A stretch of 41,142 nucleotides of DNA, from contig PACC02000084.1 in assembly GCA_002699695.2 (NCBI GenBank), positions 1 through 41,142 of the forward strand. The letters run 5' to 3'. Numbering within the stretch: position 1 is the stretch's first letter; each line of letters begins with the position of its first letter. The DNA comes from Paracoccaceae bacterium (GTDB taxonomy: Bacteria; Pseudomonadota; Alphaproteobacteria; Rhodobacterales; Rhodobacteraceae). This document shows, in pieces, positions 10,458-20,920 of this stretch. Under the pieces are notes generated by a model that saw nothing but the letters and a program-made list of their open reading frames with translations, searched no databases and had not been told where the DNA came from. Made by a program: the position numbers and the translations under genes.

Positions 10458-10913
10458 TCATTTCTGTAATTTTTTTATCTCAGCGGTAGCCAATTCATCA
10501 GCTCGTTCATTTTCTAGATTACCAGCATGCCCTTTGACCCACTTCCAGGTTACAATATGTACTGAGGCGAGGACTTCTAATTCTTGCCATAGCTCTTTAT
10601 TTTTAACCAATTTTTTAGAAGCAGTTTTCCAGTTATTTTTCTTCCAGTTAGGTAGCCATTCAGAAATTCCTTTTTGAACATAAACACTGTCAGTTATTAG
10701 TGTTATCTTAGTTTTCTTTTTCAGTGCATTTAAAGCCTCAATTGCAGCCCTTAATTCCATTTGATTATTTGTTGTGTTTAGACTGCTTCCTGCAAGTTCT
10801 CTTCGATTTACGACAGCCCCCCTATCATTTTCGGCCAAAAGCACTACACCCCATCCACCAATACCTGGATTTCCTGAGCAGGCCCCATCGGTGTAAGCTA
10901 AAAATTTAAGCAT
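10458..10913 (-). CDS. rnhA: ribonuclease HI
   Basis: [54 protein letters not shown]. Confidence 0.96.
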   Translation of the reverse strand: MLKFLAYTDGACSGNPGIGGWGVVLLAENDRGAVVNRRELAGSSLNTTNNQMELRAAIEALNALKKKTKITLITDSVYVQKGISEWLPNWKKNNWKTASKKLVKNKELWQELEVLASVHIVTWKWVKGHAGNLENERADELATAEIKKLQK

Positions 10914-11340
10914 TAAATCCCATTACTATAAGGGCAATTATGAGCAAGGTTGTGAGATGAAGCCGCACTCTTAACCACCCAGGGGGTAATTCACAGTTTC
11001 GCTGTAAAATTCTCTCTCTCTCAAGTATAGCAAGAAATCCTATGGCTAGCAAAAAACTAGACATTGGTAAATTTATTGAAATAATAGCCCATAAGGAAGG
11101 CATTATAGATAAGACTAATCCCTTAAATTCCAATTTTGGTTTAAGGAGGATTTCAAATACAAAAAGACAACCACCCAAAAAAGATAATATCAGAGCACTG
11201 AATAGAAGGCCAAATTTGTATAGCCAGATATTTATTTCTACCCCCAGCATCAAAAAATTGAAGGAACCAAGGACTCCAGCAATGACAGGTAGAAGTCCTA
11301 ATAGACTAAGGTAGTAAATCGGTTTTGAAATTTCCGTCAT
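10906..11340 (-). CDS. DUF3429-like integral membrane protein
   Basis: Several hydrophobic helices and a [13 protein letters not shown] motif near the C-terminus; overlaps rnhA and ispH. Confidence 0.6.
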   Translation of the reverse strand: MTEISKPIYYLSLLGLLPVIAGVLGSFNFLMLGVEINIWLYKFGLLFSALILSFLGGCLFVFEILLKPKLEFKGLVLSIMPSLWAIISINLPMSSFLLAIGFLAILERERILQRNCELPPGWLRVRLHLTTLLIIALIVMGFNA

Positions 11341-12269
11341 TTCACTCTTATTTCTTTAGGAATTTTGAAATGCACATTTTCTTTAGTAAACTCAACGAAC
11401 TCAACTTCTGCGTCAAATCTATTTTTGAACTCTTGTATTACCGCATTTATGAGTACATCTGGAGCTGAAGCCCCTGCTGTAAGACCTATGGCTTTTGATC
11501 CTGAAATAGCCCGCCAGTCTATATCGCTGGCGCTATCAATCAATTGTGCGTAATCACATCCAGCTTTTTTTCCTACTTCTACTAACCTCTGTGAATTAGA
11601 AGAGTTAGTTGATCCAACAACTAAAAGCCCATCTATTAATGGAGAAATGGACTTCACAGCATTTTGTCTATTTGTAGTGGCGTAGCATATATCTTCTTTG
11701 TGAGGGGCTAGTATACTAGGAAAACGCCTCTTTAGTGCTTTAGAAATTTCCGATGTATCGTCAACTGAAAGCGTGGTTTGAGTTATGAAAGCGAGTTTTT
11801 CATGATTTCTTGGTTTCATATTCAATACATCATCTACGGTCTCGACCAATAGTACTTCACCAGGAGGCAATTGACCCATAGTTCCTACTGTTTCGGGATG
11901 GTTTTTGTGTCCAATCATCACTAACTGATAACCTAAATCATGATATCTCTTTGCTTCTAGGTGTACCTTGGTTACTAGGGGGCACGTTGCATCAATATAA
12001 GTCATTTTTCTTTCATTAGCTTTACCAAAAACTGCTTTTGCCACACCATGGGCTGAAAATATTACTGGCCTGTCATTTGGACATTCCTCTAATTCCTCTA
12101 CGAATATCGCACCCATGTCCATTAGTTCATTTACTACATGTTTGTTGTGAACAATTTCATGCCGGACATAGACGGGTTTACCAAACTTTTTGAGAGATTC
12201 TTCTACAATCTCAATTGCACGATCTACTCCTGCACAAAAGCCCCTTGGTGCTGCCACTAAAAGTTTCAT
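11337..12269 (-). CDS. ispH: 4-hydroxy-3-methylbut-2-enyl diphosphate reductase
   Basis: [59 protein letters not shown]. Confidence 0.97.
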   Translation of the reverse strand: MKLLVAAPRGFCAGVDRAIEIVEESLKKFGKPVYVRHEIVHNKHVVNELMDMGAIFVEELEECPNDRPVIFSAHGVAKAVFGKANERKMTYIDATCPLVTKVHLEAKRYHDLGYQLVMIGHKNHPETVGTMGQLPPGEVLLVETVDDVLNMKPRNHEKLAFITQTTLSVDDTSEISKALKRRFPSILAPHKEDICYATTNRQNAVKSISPLIDGLLVVGSTNSSNSQRLVEVGKKAGCDYAQLIDSASDIDWRAISGSKAIGLTAGASAPDVLINAVIQEFKNRFDAEVEFVEFTKENVHFKIPKEIRVK

Positions 12270-12406
12270 ACGTTTTGCTATCTCTTATCTGAGTGTCAGA
12301 ATAGTCAGGAAGTAAGGATTGGTCAATATTCTTGCCTGTAATCAAATTTTATTTTAACAAGGTATAATTTCATATCTAATTATTTTTAAGTAGAATTTTT
12401 ATTTTC

Positions 12407-12964
12407 ATGAACAGTTATTTAATAGCTCTTGGCAGTAATTTACACTTAGCTCAATTGAGCAAGGTAGAAATCTTAGAAAAAGCTTTACTCGCTATGCGCG
12501 AATGGGAAATTAACGTAATTGGCGTGAGTACGTGGTGGGAAAGTAGGGCTTCTCCAGCTGGTTCAGGTCCTAATTATATAAATGGGGTAATCAAAGCCTT
12601 GTCAAAGCTAACTCCTGATGAAACATTGCAATGCTTAAAGAGGATTGAGCGTTATTTTGGTAGAAAGGAATCAAAACGCTGGGAGAGTAGGACATTGGAC
12701 TTAGATTTACTTGACTGCAATAATATGATTTTACCAACAAAGATGATTTTCATGAAGTGGTTTTCATTGTCTGTTGAGCTTCAATTAAAAAGTGAACCAA
12801 GACAATTAATTTTACCGCATCCTAGGATTCAGGATAGGTTATTTGTCTTGAAGCCCTTGTTAGAAGTATCACCGAATTGGATCCACCCTGTGCTAGGAAA
12901 GAAAGCCCAAGAATTAATGGAAGAAACCGTTTGGATGGCTCAAGATTCATTGAACCCATTCTAA
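12407..12964 (+). CDS. folK: 2-amino-4-hydroxy-6-hydroxymethyldihydropteridine diphosphokinase
   Basis: [41 protein letters not shown]. Confidence 0.93.
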   Translation: MNSYLIALGSNLHLAQLSKVEILEKALLAMREWEINVIGVSTWWESRASPAGSGPNYINGVIKALSKLTPDETLQCLKRIERYFGRKESKRWESRTLDLDLLDCNNMILPTKMIFMKWFSLSVELQLKSEPRQLILPHPRIQDRLFVLKPLLEVSPNWIHPVLGKKAQELMEETVWMAQDSLNPF

Positions 12965-13044
12965 CTATACTAAAATGTTATGCTATTGACTTGCTTTTTT
13001 TTAAAAAAAGCTCTAGAAAAAGTTTAACTTTGAAGGAGGTTATC

Positions 13045-13407
13045 ATGGCAAGAATAACTGTTGAAGATTGTATAGATAAGGTGCCAAATAGATTTGACTT
13101 GGTCTTACTTGCCGCGCATCGTGCTCGGGAGATATCATTAGGGGCGGAACTAACAGTTGACCGTGATAAGGATAAGAACCCTGTTGTGGCGCTTAGAGAA
13201 ATAGCTGATGAAACTCTGACGGCAGATCAAATTCGCGAAGCTGCTATAGAAAGCAACCAATTACAAATTGAGATTGATGAGCCTGAGGAGGATCAGATGG
13301 CTATGCTCATGGGTGCGGACGTAAAAGATGATAGTCCAGACCCGGTGGAAGAAATCTCAGAAGAAAACTTACTGAGAGCTTTAATGGAAGCACAAGAAAG
13401 TAAGTAG
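13045..13407 (+). CDS. rpoZ: DNA-directed RNA polymerase subunit omega
   Basis: [31 protein letters not shown]; strong SD GAAGGAGGT just upstream. The ORF-track start at 12877 is inside folK. Confidence 0.96.
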   Translation: MARITVEDCIDKVPNRFDLVLLAAHRAREISLGAELTVDRDKDKNPVVALREIADETLTADQIREAAIESNQLQIEIDEPEEDQMAMLMGADVKDDSPDPVEEISEENLLRALMEAQESK

Positions 13408-13446
13408 GCTCACTTTTCTTAGATACATTGGCCGAGGCTAATAATC

Positions 13447-15603
13447 ATGATTAGCATTGAAGAACTCGTCGAGCCAATAAAGATTTACAATCCAAAAGCT
13501 GATTTAGATGCTATAAGAAAAGCATATGATTATGGCCTTGAGGCGCATACAGGTCAGTCGAGAGCCTCTGGTGAGCCCTATTTTATTCATCCAATCGAAG
13601 TAGCGCGTATCGTAGTACAATTAAAACTGGATGAAGCAACTATAAAGACTGCTCTTCTTCATGATACTGTAGAGGATACAAGTAGTTCTCTTAAACAGAT
13701 TGAAAAAATATTTGGCTCTGAGGTTGCACAGCTCGTTGATGGAGTAACTAAACTCACTAATCTACAATTAAGCTCTTTAGAAACTAAGCATGCAGAAAAT
13801 TTTAGGAAATTATTTGTTGCTATGAGCAAAGATCTAAGGGTCTTACTTGTAAAACTTTCAGACCGTTTACATAATATGAGGACAATCCGGGCCTTGCCAT
13901 TAGACAAGCAAGTGAGAAAGTCCCGGGAAACCATGGAAATATTTGCTCCTCTTGCGGGACGCATGGGTATGCAGTCAATGCGAGAGGAGCTGGAAGATCT
14001 TAGCTTTCGCGTATTAAATCCAGAGGCAAGAAATTCAATTATTAGAAGGTTTCTAACATTAAGAAAGGAAACTGATGATTTAATCCCCAAAATCATTAAT
14101 GATATTAATCAACAACTTGGGAAAGAAAAGTTGAATGCCCGCGTAACTGGAAGGGAAAAGAAGCCATATTCGATTTGGCGGAAAATGCAAGATAAGAAAG
14201 AAGGCTTTACTCGATTATCAGATATTTTTGGATTTAGAATAGTAACAGACAGAGAAACGGATGCTTATATTGCTATGGGCGCAGTTCATCGCCGATGGAG
14301 GGCAGTGCCAGGAAGATTTAAGGACTACATTAGTCATCCTAAAAGCAATGGATATAGATCAATACATACTACTGTTTCAGGGAGAGATGGTAAGAGGGTT
14401 GAAGTCCAAATAAGGACCAATGAAATGCACGAAGTTGCTGAGAGTGGTGTCGCAGCGCACTGGTCCTATAAAGATGGTGAAAGGGTAAAAAATCCATTTG
14501 TTGTTGATCCCTTTAAGTGGTTGAGAGGATTAAGTGAGGGGTTCATCCAAAGTGAAAATCCAAGTGATTTTTTTGAACATGTCAAATTAGAAATGTTTCA
14601 GGATCAAGTCTTTTGCTTTACCCCCAAGGGAGAAGTAATTAAGCTCCCACGAGGAGCCACTCCGATAGACTTTGCATATGCAATTCATACTGGAATTGGA
14701 GATAGCTGTGTTGGGTCACTTGTCGATGGCCAGCGGGTACCTTTGTGGACAAAGTTAAAGAATGGGCAATCTGTATCAATAGTTAGATCTGCTGCTCAGA
14801 AACCGCAGTCCAGCTGGGAGTCCATGGTTTTCACAGGGCGAGCCAAATCTGCAATCCGACGCAGACTGCGTGAGGAGCATCGGTCAGAAAATATAAAGGT
14901 AGGTAAAGAGATAGCTAGAGTTTCCTTGAAAAAGATAGGGAAGAAATCAACCGAAAAAGCATTGAACACAGTAGCAAAAAAACTATCTTTTAGTAATAGT
15001 GATGACGTTCTTGCAGCCCTTGGTTCAGTGGAACTGACTGGTGACGAACTGATTAGCGTACTTTATCCCAAAAAAGTGACGGGGCTATCCTTACCAGCTT
15101 TTGGAGCAAGAAAGTTACCATTCATGGGTTTGAAGCCTGGTCAAGAAGCAAAAACAGCATCCTGCTGCATGCCAATACCAGGCGAAAGGATAGTTGGGGT
15201 GGCTATACGCAAAGAGGGAATAACAATTCACGCCATAGACTGTGATTGCCTAGGAGATTTGGATGATAATCTCGAGCATTGGATAGATTTAAGATGGCCT
15301 GAAGGAGATACACAAACGTCACATCCTACCTGCTTGACCATTTCAATGTACAATGGCATGGGCGTTTTGGGAAGAATATGCACGCTTATAGGAGAAAGAG
15401 GAGCTAATATCACGAACATTGATTTTTGTGATAGAAAACCAGATTTTTACAAAATTGTCATAGAAATACATGTGAAAGACCTTAAACATTTGTCTGACAT
15501 TATGACTTCTATAGAAGCTGACTCTGATATTTCCGTTGTTGAGAGAACTAGAGAGATGTTACAGAGTGTGGAGCCAGGAGAGATTAAATCTGTGGTTAAC
15601 TAG
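13447..15603 (+). CDS. spoT: bifunctional (p)ppGpp synthetase/hydrolase (RelA/SpoT)
   Basis: HD hydrolase (LLHDTVEDT), synthetase (GREKKPYSIWRKM, GYRSIHTTV), TGS and ACT domains. Confidence 0.96.
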   Translation: MISIEELVEPIKIYNPKADLDAIRKAYDYGLEAHTGQSRASGEPYFIHPIEVARIVVQLKLDEATIKTALLHDTVEDTSSSLKQIEKIFGSEVAQLVDGVTKLTNLQLSSLETKHAENFRKLFVAMSKDLRVLLVKLSDRLHNMRTIRALPLDKQVRKSRETMEIFAPLAGRMGMQSMREELEDLSFRVLNPEARNSIIRRFLTLRKETDDLIPKIINDINQQLGKEKLNARVTGREKKPYSIWRKMQDKKEGFTRLSDIFGFRIVTDRETDAYIAMGAVHRRWRAVPGRFKDYISHPKSNGYRSIHTTVSGRDGKRVEVQIRTNEMHEVAESGVAAHWSYKDGERVKNPFVVDPFKWLRGLSEGFIQSENPSDFFEHVKLEMFQDQVFCFTPKGEVIKLPRGATPIDFAYAIHTGIGDSCVGSLVDGQRVPLWTKLKNGQSVSIVRSAAQKPQSSWESMVFTGRAKSAIRRRLREEHRSENIKVGKEIARVSLKKIGKKSTEKALNTVAKKLSFSNSDDVLAALGSVELTGDELISVLYPKKVTGLSLPAFGARKLPFMGLKPGQEAKTASCCMPIPGERIVGVAIRKEGITIHAIDCDCLGDLDDNLEHWIDLRWPEGDTQTSHPTCLTISMYNGMGVLGRICTLIGERGANITNIDFCDRKPDFYKIVIEIHVKDLKHLSDIMTSIEADSDISVVERTREMLQSVEPGEIKSVVN

Positions 15604-15629
15604 GTAGTAGGATCAAGTGGCGAAGTTCT

Positions 15630-16196
15630 ATGGTATTTAAAAGAAGAAATAAGAGGACAGCTCTAAAAAAATTTAGAGAGTTTTTTTTACCTGAAAAAGG
15701 TTGGCGTAGGGCTCTTGAATATTTGTCTCATAGGATTAGGAGACTCCCAGATACTCCGCATAGAATTGCTCTAGGTTTAGGATGTGGGGTTTTAGCTTCG
15801 TTTACACCATTTTTTGGACTACATTTCTTAGTTGGAGCTTTATTAGCCTATATAGTTCGAGCCAATATTATTGCGGCAATTCTGGGAACTTTCTTTGGAA
15901 ATCCTATCACTTTCCCTTTTATGGGAGCTATAAGCATCCGGATAGGAGAAGTTATTTTAGGTAAGGTTATTGACCCGGGAGGCACGATCATCAACAATTC
16001 TTTGATTCGAGAGACTGACCTTACAAGTTTTGGAATTTTGAAAGACTTTCTTTTGGAGGTGTATTCTGAAAATTTCATTCCCTATGCATTAGGTGGATTA
16101 ATCTGTGGGCTTCTAATGGCCTTCATCATTTATTTTCTTTCCAAACCATTAATTTTTACTTATCAAAGGCGAAAAAGAAGAAGAAATGAGAAGTGA
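15630..16196 (+). CDS. DUF2062 domain-containing membrane protein
   Basis: SPHRIALGLGCGVLASFTPFFGLHF-type N-terminus, GTFFGNPITFPF; between spoT and pdxJ. Confidence 0.85.
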   Translation: MVFKRRNKRTALKKFREFFLPEKGWRRALEYLSHRIRRLPDTPHRIALGLGCGVLASFTPFFGLHFLVGALLAYIVRANIIAAILGTFFGNPITFPFMGAISIRIGEVILGKVIDPGGTIINNSLIRETDLTSFGILKDFLLEVYSENFIPYALGGLICGLLMAFIIYFLSKPLIFTYQRRKRRRNEK

Positions 16197-16226
16197 ACAT
16201 TCAATTATGTGTAAGGATTGTGAAGT

Positions 16227-16994
16227 ATGAATCAGGAAAACAACAAGATACGGTTAGGTGTAAATATTGATCATGTGGCTACTTTAAGAAATGCTCGAGG
16301 GACCGTGTATCCTGACCCTTTAAAGATGGCGTTAATGCTAGAGAAATTAGGAGTAAATGGCATAACTGCACATTTAAGAGAAGATAGACGCCATATAATA
16401 GATCAGGATGTTTCTAACCTTGTTAACAATATTAAATTACCAATCAATTTGGAAATGGCTGCAACAAAGGAGATGCAATCAATTGCTCTTAAATTAGTTC
16501 CCTACGCTGTCTGTTTGGTGCCAGAGCGGAGGGAAGAAAGAACTACCGAAGGAGGCCTAGACGTCATAAGTACGGAAAAAGAGTTAAAGGCATATATAGA
16601 ACCCCTATTAGAAAAAGGCATTAGGGTTTCTCTTTTTGTTTCGGCTGAATTAGAACAGATTGAAGCGGCATCTAGAATTGGCGCCCCTGTTATTGAGTTA
16701 AATACAGGTTCTTTTTGTGATTTCTTTGGCCAGAATAGAGTAGAAGAATATTCCAATGAAATGACCAAGTTAAAAAATGCAGCTAGTCGTGCAAAACATC
16801 TGAACTTGGAGGTTCATGGGGGTCATGGAATATCTTATGAAACTGCGAGACTTGTGGCCGCTATCCCAGAAATTCAGGAATTGAATATAGGACATTTTTT
16901 GATCGCTGAATCAATATTTCAAGGAATGTCTACAGTTCTCTCAAAAATGCGAAGTGAGATAGATTTTGGGCAAGAATTGAACATGGGATCCTAA
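16227..16994 (+). CDS. pdxJ: pyridoxine 5'-phosphate synthase
   Basis: LGVNIDHVATLRNARGT, HLREDRRHI, LVPERREERTTEGGLD, VHGGHGI, ELNIGHFLIAES. Confidence 0.97.
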   Translation: MNQENNKIRLGVNIDHVATLRNARGTVYPDPLKMALMLEKLGVNGITAHLREDRRHIIDQDVSNLVNNIKLPINLEMAATKEMQSIALKLVPYAVCLVPERREERTTEGGLDVISTEKELKAYIEPLLEKGIRVSLFVSAELEQIEAASRIGAPVIELNTGSFCDFFGQNRVEEYSNEMTKLKNAASRAKHLNLEVHGGHGISYETARLVAAIPEIQELNIGHFLIAESIFQGMSTVLSKMRSEIDFGQELNMGS

Positions 16995-17001
16995 GAATTC
17001 T

Positions 17002-17412
17002 ATGATAATAGGACTGGGCAGTGATATAGTTTCTACCGTGAGGATAGGAAAGATAATTGAAAAATTTGGAGCTCGCTTTGAAGATAGAGTTTTTTCAGAT
17101 TCAGAGCGTGAATTAGCTTGGAAGCGTGGTTCGCCTTGTATAAGAACTTTTTCAAGCCGGTGGGCCTCAAAAGAGGCCTTTCTGAAAGCGTTAGGTACAG
17201 GAATTAGTAAAGGGATTTCATGGAAGGATATAATAGTTAAGAACTTGCCTTCAGGGAAACCTGTTTTGTTGATAAATGGTGGTGCAGCTGATTACTTGGA
17301 TAGGATCATTCCTAATGGTTCAGAAACTGTCGTCCACCTTACTATATCTGATGAAATACCATGGGTTAATGCAGTGGTGATTATAGAAGCAATAAGGTTA
17401 TTGCCCAAATAA
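17002..17412 (+). CDS. acpS: holo-[acyl-carrier-protein] synthase
   Basis: IIGLGSDIVSTVRI, FSSRWASKEAFLKALGTG, HLTISDE. Confidence 0.96.
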   Translation: MIIGLGSDIVSTVRIGKIIEKFGARFEDRVFSDSERELAWKRGSPCIRTFSSRWASKEAFLKALGTGISKGISWKDIIVKNLPSGKPVLLINGGAADYLDRIIPNGSETVVHLTISDEIPWVNAVVIIEAIRLLPK

Positions 17413-17458
17413 TTTAATTTTAGTAAATAAAAAAGAGATTTGAGAGTTAGTAAATGCC

Positions 17459-18250
17459 ATGAGTAAGTCGCAGAAGTCATTTGTTGAAAGTGTGAAGGAA
17501 TTATTTAAAACCGTTTTTTATGCACTGCTAATAGCAGGGCTAATTAGAACACTTCTATTTCAACCTTTCTGGATTCCTTCGGGTTCAATGAAGCCCAACC
17601 TTTTAATTGGGGATTACATTTTTGTAAACAAATTTGTATATGGTTACTCCAAGTACTCATGCCCTTTCTCACTTTGCCCGTTTGATGGTCGTTTCTTTTA
17701 CAATGAACCAAAGAGAGGGGATGTGGTGGTATTTAGACACCCAGCAAATGGCAAGGATTATGTGAAAAGGTTGATTGGCTTACCAGGTGATAAGATCTTA
17801 CTCAAAGATGGGCGGTTATGGATAAACAATACCAAGATTAAAATAAAGCAAGTTGACGACTTTGTTGAGTTAAAAGAAAAGCAAGGACCGCTAGAATCTA
17901 TTCCACGTTGCAGTAATTCACCTGTAGCTTTAGGTTCTAGGTGTGAGAAGAGACAGTTTTTAGAAAGTCTTACCAACGATATTGAAATAAGAACACTTGA
18001 CATTTCTATTGGTGAGTATGGGGATAACACGACTTCTTTTAAGGTTCCAGAGGGACAATTTTTCTTCCTAGGTGATAATAGAGATAATTCTTTGGATAGC
18101 CGCTTTGGTAGAATGGCGGGTGGAGTAGGTTTTGTGCAATCAGAAAACTTAATTGGAAGGGCAGATGGAATTTTATTTTCTTCGGCTGGTAGTATGTTGG
18201 TAGCATTTTGGACTTGGAGGAAAGATAGGTTCTTCAGGGCAGTCAATTGA
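17459..18250 (+). CDS. lepB: signal peptidase I
   Basis: IPSGSMKPNLLIGDYIFVNKF (catalytic Ser), KDYVKRLIGLPGD (catalytic Lys), FFLGDNRDNSLDSR. Confidence 0.96.
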   Translation: MSKSQKSFVESVKELFKTVFYALLIAGLIRTLLFQPFWIPSGSMKPNLLIGDYIFVNKFVYGYSKYSCPFSLCPFDGRFFYNEPKRGDVVVFRHPANGKDYVKRLIGLPGDKILLKDGRLWINNTKIKIKQVDDFVELKEKQGPLESIPRCSNSPVALGSRCEKRQFLESLTNDIEIRTLDISIGEYGDNTTSFKVPEGQFFFLGDNRDNSLDSRFGRMAGGVGFVQSENLIGRADGILFSSAGSMLVAFWTWRKDRFFRAVN

Positions 18251-18933
18251 GACTTAATCAAAACCAAAAAGAGTTATGTGGGCGAATTAATTATTCGTTT
18301 GCTAACGTATCTCTTTTGGAGCAGGCACTGGTTCATTCTTCGTTAAAGTCAAGAGGCCACATGAACAACCAGCGGATGGAGTTCTTGGGGGATAGAATAT
18401 TAGGTTTTGTGATATCGGACTATCTTTTTAAAAACCATCCAAATTGGCGAGAGGGTATACTAGCATTAAATCTTAACCTTCTGGTTTCCAAGGAAGCCTG
18501 TGCTGAAATTGCTGAAAAAATTAGCTTAGGTAAATCATTAATAATGGGAAAAGGAGCTTCTACATATGGAGGTAGAACAAACAAATCAATTCTAGCGGAT
18601 GCAATAGAAGCTGTAATTGCAGCTATATACCTAGATTCCAATATAGGTGAAGTTAGGAAAGTTATACTAAAGCTATGGTGTGTTAAATTAACTGATCTTA
18701 GTGAAGTCGAATTACACCCTATAACAATCCTCCAGCAATGGGTTCTAGCAAGAAGCATGAGTTTACCTCAATATATTGATATTCGGCGCGATGGTCCTTC
18801 TCATGACTCAATTTTTCATGTGGAAGTTAGATTAGAGAATGGTTTATCTGCGATTGGGAAAGAAAAATCTAAACAGGGTGCGCGACAAATTGCAGCAAAA
18901 AATCTTCTAAGTCAAATTGAAGAGAAGCTATGA
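18247..18933 (+). CDS. rnc: ribonuclease III
   Basis: NQRMEFLGDRILG, DAIEAVIAAIYLD, C-terminal dsRBD; TTG start overlaps the lepB stop. Confidence 0.96.
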   Translation: MRLNQNQKELCGRINYSFANVSLLEQALVHSSLKSRGHMNNQRMEFLGDRILGFVISDYLFKNHPNWREGILALNLNLLVSKEACAEIAEKISLGKSLIMGKGASTYGGRTNKSILADAIEAVIAAIYLDSNIGEVRKVILKLWCVKLTDLSEVELHPITILQQWVLARSMSLPQYIDIRRDGPSHDSIFHVEVRLENGLSAIGKEKSKQGARQIAAKNLLSQIEEKL

Positions 18934-19829
18934 AGAAGAAAGAGAAACAGAAATATGGTACAATAGCTATTCTGGGTGAAGTTAATGTCGGAAAGTCTAC
19001 CTTGTTAAACCTATTGATTAATAGGGAAATCTCAATCGTAACACATAAAGCAAACACTACTAGAGAAAAGGTAAGGGGTATAACGAGTGAGGGTAATAAG
19101 CAAATTGTGCTAATCGATACACCAGGACTTTCATCCCCAACCATGAAAAATAATCGAAGTTTTTTAACGCAGGTTTGGGGCGCTATAATTGAAGCAGATT
19201 TTTTTCTGCTAGTTATTGATTGTAGGAAACCTGTTTCCAGAACCTTGTTAAATTTGTTTGATGATCTCAAGGATTCAGTCAAGAAACTGCCTGATGCTAT
19301 ACTTGTGATTAATAAAATAGATATGCTTTCTAAAGAAAAACTGCTTTTAAAAAGCAAGGAAGTTAATGATCATTTTTCATTCAAAAAAACCTTTATGATT
19401 TCAGCTTTAAAAGGGTATGGTGTCAGTGATTTAAAGTCTTGGATGTACGCAACTATACCAGATAATTCATGGGGTTATCCTAAGTCAGCAACACATGATA
19501 TGACAACTGAGAAGTTTCTTAACGAAAAAACGCGTGAAGTTATTTTACTCCGGATTCATCAAGAAGTACCATACAATTTGGAGGTTAAAACTAATGAGAT
19601 CAAAAAACTCCGGGATGGAAAACTGATGGTTTGGCAATCAATTAAGGTTTATAATGCTAGGCACCGTGCTATGCTATTAGGTAAGTCAGGTAAGACTATA
19701 AAATCAATTTCAATTAATGCTCGCTTGAATATGGAGAAAGCTCTAAACCAAAAGATTCATCTATTCTTAGAGGTGAAGCTGAAGAAACAAAAGGCTACTA
19801 GTACTGAACTGGTAGGAGAGTCGATTTAA
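18930..19829 (+). CDS. era: GTPase Era
   Basis: GEVNVGKSTLLN, DTPGL, NKID, KH domain (HRAMLLGKSGKTIKSIS); downstream of rnc. Confidence 0.96.
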   Translation: MKKKEKQKYGTIAILGEVNVGKSTLLNLLINREISIVTHKANTTREKVRGITSEGNKQIVLIDTPGLSSPTMKNNRSFLTQVWGAIIEADFFLLVIDCRKPVSRTLLNLFDDLKDSVKKLPDAILVINKIDMLSKEKLLLKSKEVNDHFSFKKTFMISALKGYGVSDLKSWMYATIPDNSWGYPKSATHDMTTEKFLNEKTREVILLRIHQEVPYNLEVKTNEIKKLRDGKLMVWQSIKVYNARHRAMLLGKSGKTIKSISINARLNMEKALNQKIHLFLEVKLKKQKATSTELVGESI

Positions 19830-20167
19830 TGGACGAGCATGCCGATATTCGAATTACTTCTGAAATTTGGGTTGCAGCCTATAGGGCCAAATTAGAGAAG
19901 CTGGGGATACCTATATTTGTCAATAAGGCTGGTGATAAGACAGCAGGATCCATATGGGTTAAAGTCTCAAAGATGGATAGCTTTGCCACGCTTTATCATA
20001 GGATTTTAGATACCAATGGTCAAAGATATTGGGAAGTATTTGAAAGTGATACCGAGGAGCATATAAATCAAGTTGTAAAAAAACAATGTTTGTTTGATGC
20101 AGATCTTTGGATTTTGGAAATTGAGGATCCTAAAGGTCGACATTTTCTTCAGGAGTTTAATTTTTAG
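19829..20167 (+). CDS. DUF1491 family protein
   Basis: SEIWVAAYRAKLEKLGIPIFVNKAGDKTAGSIWVKV; between era and recO, as in many alphaproteobacteria. Confidence 0.85.
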   Translation: MDEHADIRITSEIWVAAYRAKLEKLGIPIFVNKAGDKTAGSIWVKVSKMDSFATLYHRILDTNGQRYWEVFESDTEEHINQVVKKQCLFDADLWILEIEDPKGRHFLQEFNF

Positions 20168-20174
20168 CAGTATA

Positions 20175-20903
20175 ATGGATTGGAATGACGAAGGAATACT
20201 TTTGAATACTACACCCCATGGTGAACACTCAGCTATTTTACAAGTTTTTACTCCAAAGAAAGGTCGTCATGCTGGTATGATTAGGAATGCATATTCTCCA
20301 AAGAAGATGTCAATTTTACAACCTAGTGCGCAGCTATCGTTGAGCTGGTCTAGTAGATTGGAAGAGCATTTAGGAAATTTCAAAGTAGATTTAATTAGAA
20401 CTCGAGCAGATGTCCTGATGGCAAATAGGATAGCGCTAGCAGCATTTAATTCTCTATCGGCTCTCTGTATATCAATATTGGCTGAAAGGGATCCTATGCC
20501 TGATCTTTACAGTGTAACAGAGCAGTTCTTAGATAAAATTGCTACCCAGGAAAATTGGGAATTCTTATATCTTGACTGGGAATTAAAGTTATTATCCTGC
20601 ATTGGATTTGGTCTTGAATTGGATAAATGTGCAGTGACAGGAGCTACGGAAAATCTGGCTTATATCTCTCCTAAATCTGGTAAAGCTGTATGTCAGGATA
20701 TTGGGGAAGATTACCATGCAAAATTGTTACCCTTTCCTATTATATTGCGTTCAGATCGAAATGGAAAATCTACCTCACTGGAGGAGCTAGTATTAGGTTT
20801 AGATCTTACAGGATTTTTCATTGAAAAGTGGTTAGATTATTCTATAGAAAATAAGAAAACAATGATGATTAGAAAAAGATTCATACACTCATTATTAGCT
20901 TAG
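20175..20903 (+). CDS. recO: DNA repair protein RecO
   Basis: MDWNDEGILLNTTPHGEHSAILQVFTPKKGRHAGMI. In-frame ATG at 20175; the ORF-track start at 20094 is inside DUF1491. Confidence 0.93.
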   Translation: MDWNDEGILLNTTPHGEHSAILQVFTPKKGRHAGMIRNAYSPKKMSILQPSAQLSLSWSSRLEEHLGNFKVDLIRTRADVLMANRIALAAFNSLSALCISILAERDPMPDLYSVTEQFLDKIATQENWEFLYLDWELKLLSCIGFGLELDKCAVTGATENLAYISPKSGKAVCQDIGEDYHAKLLPFPIILRSDRNGKSTSLEELVLGLDLTGFFIEKWLDYSIENKKTMMIRKRFIHSLLA

Positions 20904-20920
20904 TATATTTAATTTAAGAT

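Noticed and set aside
12986-13011. TTGACT followed by a near-palindromic T8A7 tract upstream of rpoZ, considered as a promoter or terminator
   Set aside because: No good -10 at proper spacing and no GC stem; could be just AT-rich sequence.
17758-18267. 169-aa minus-strand ORF
   Set aside because: Antisense to lepB; composition looks like a reverse-strand shadow ORF.
18869-19357. 162-aa minus-strand ORF
   Set aside because: Antisense to era and the end of rnc; shadow ORF.
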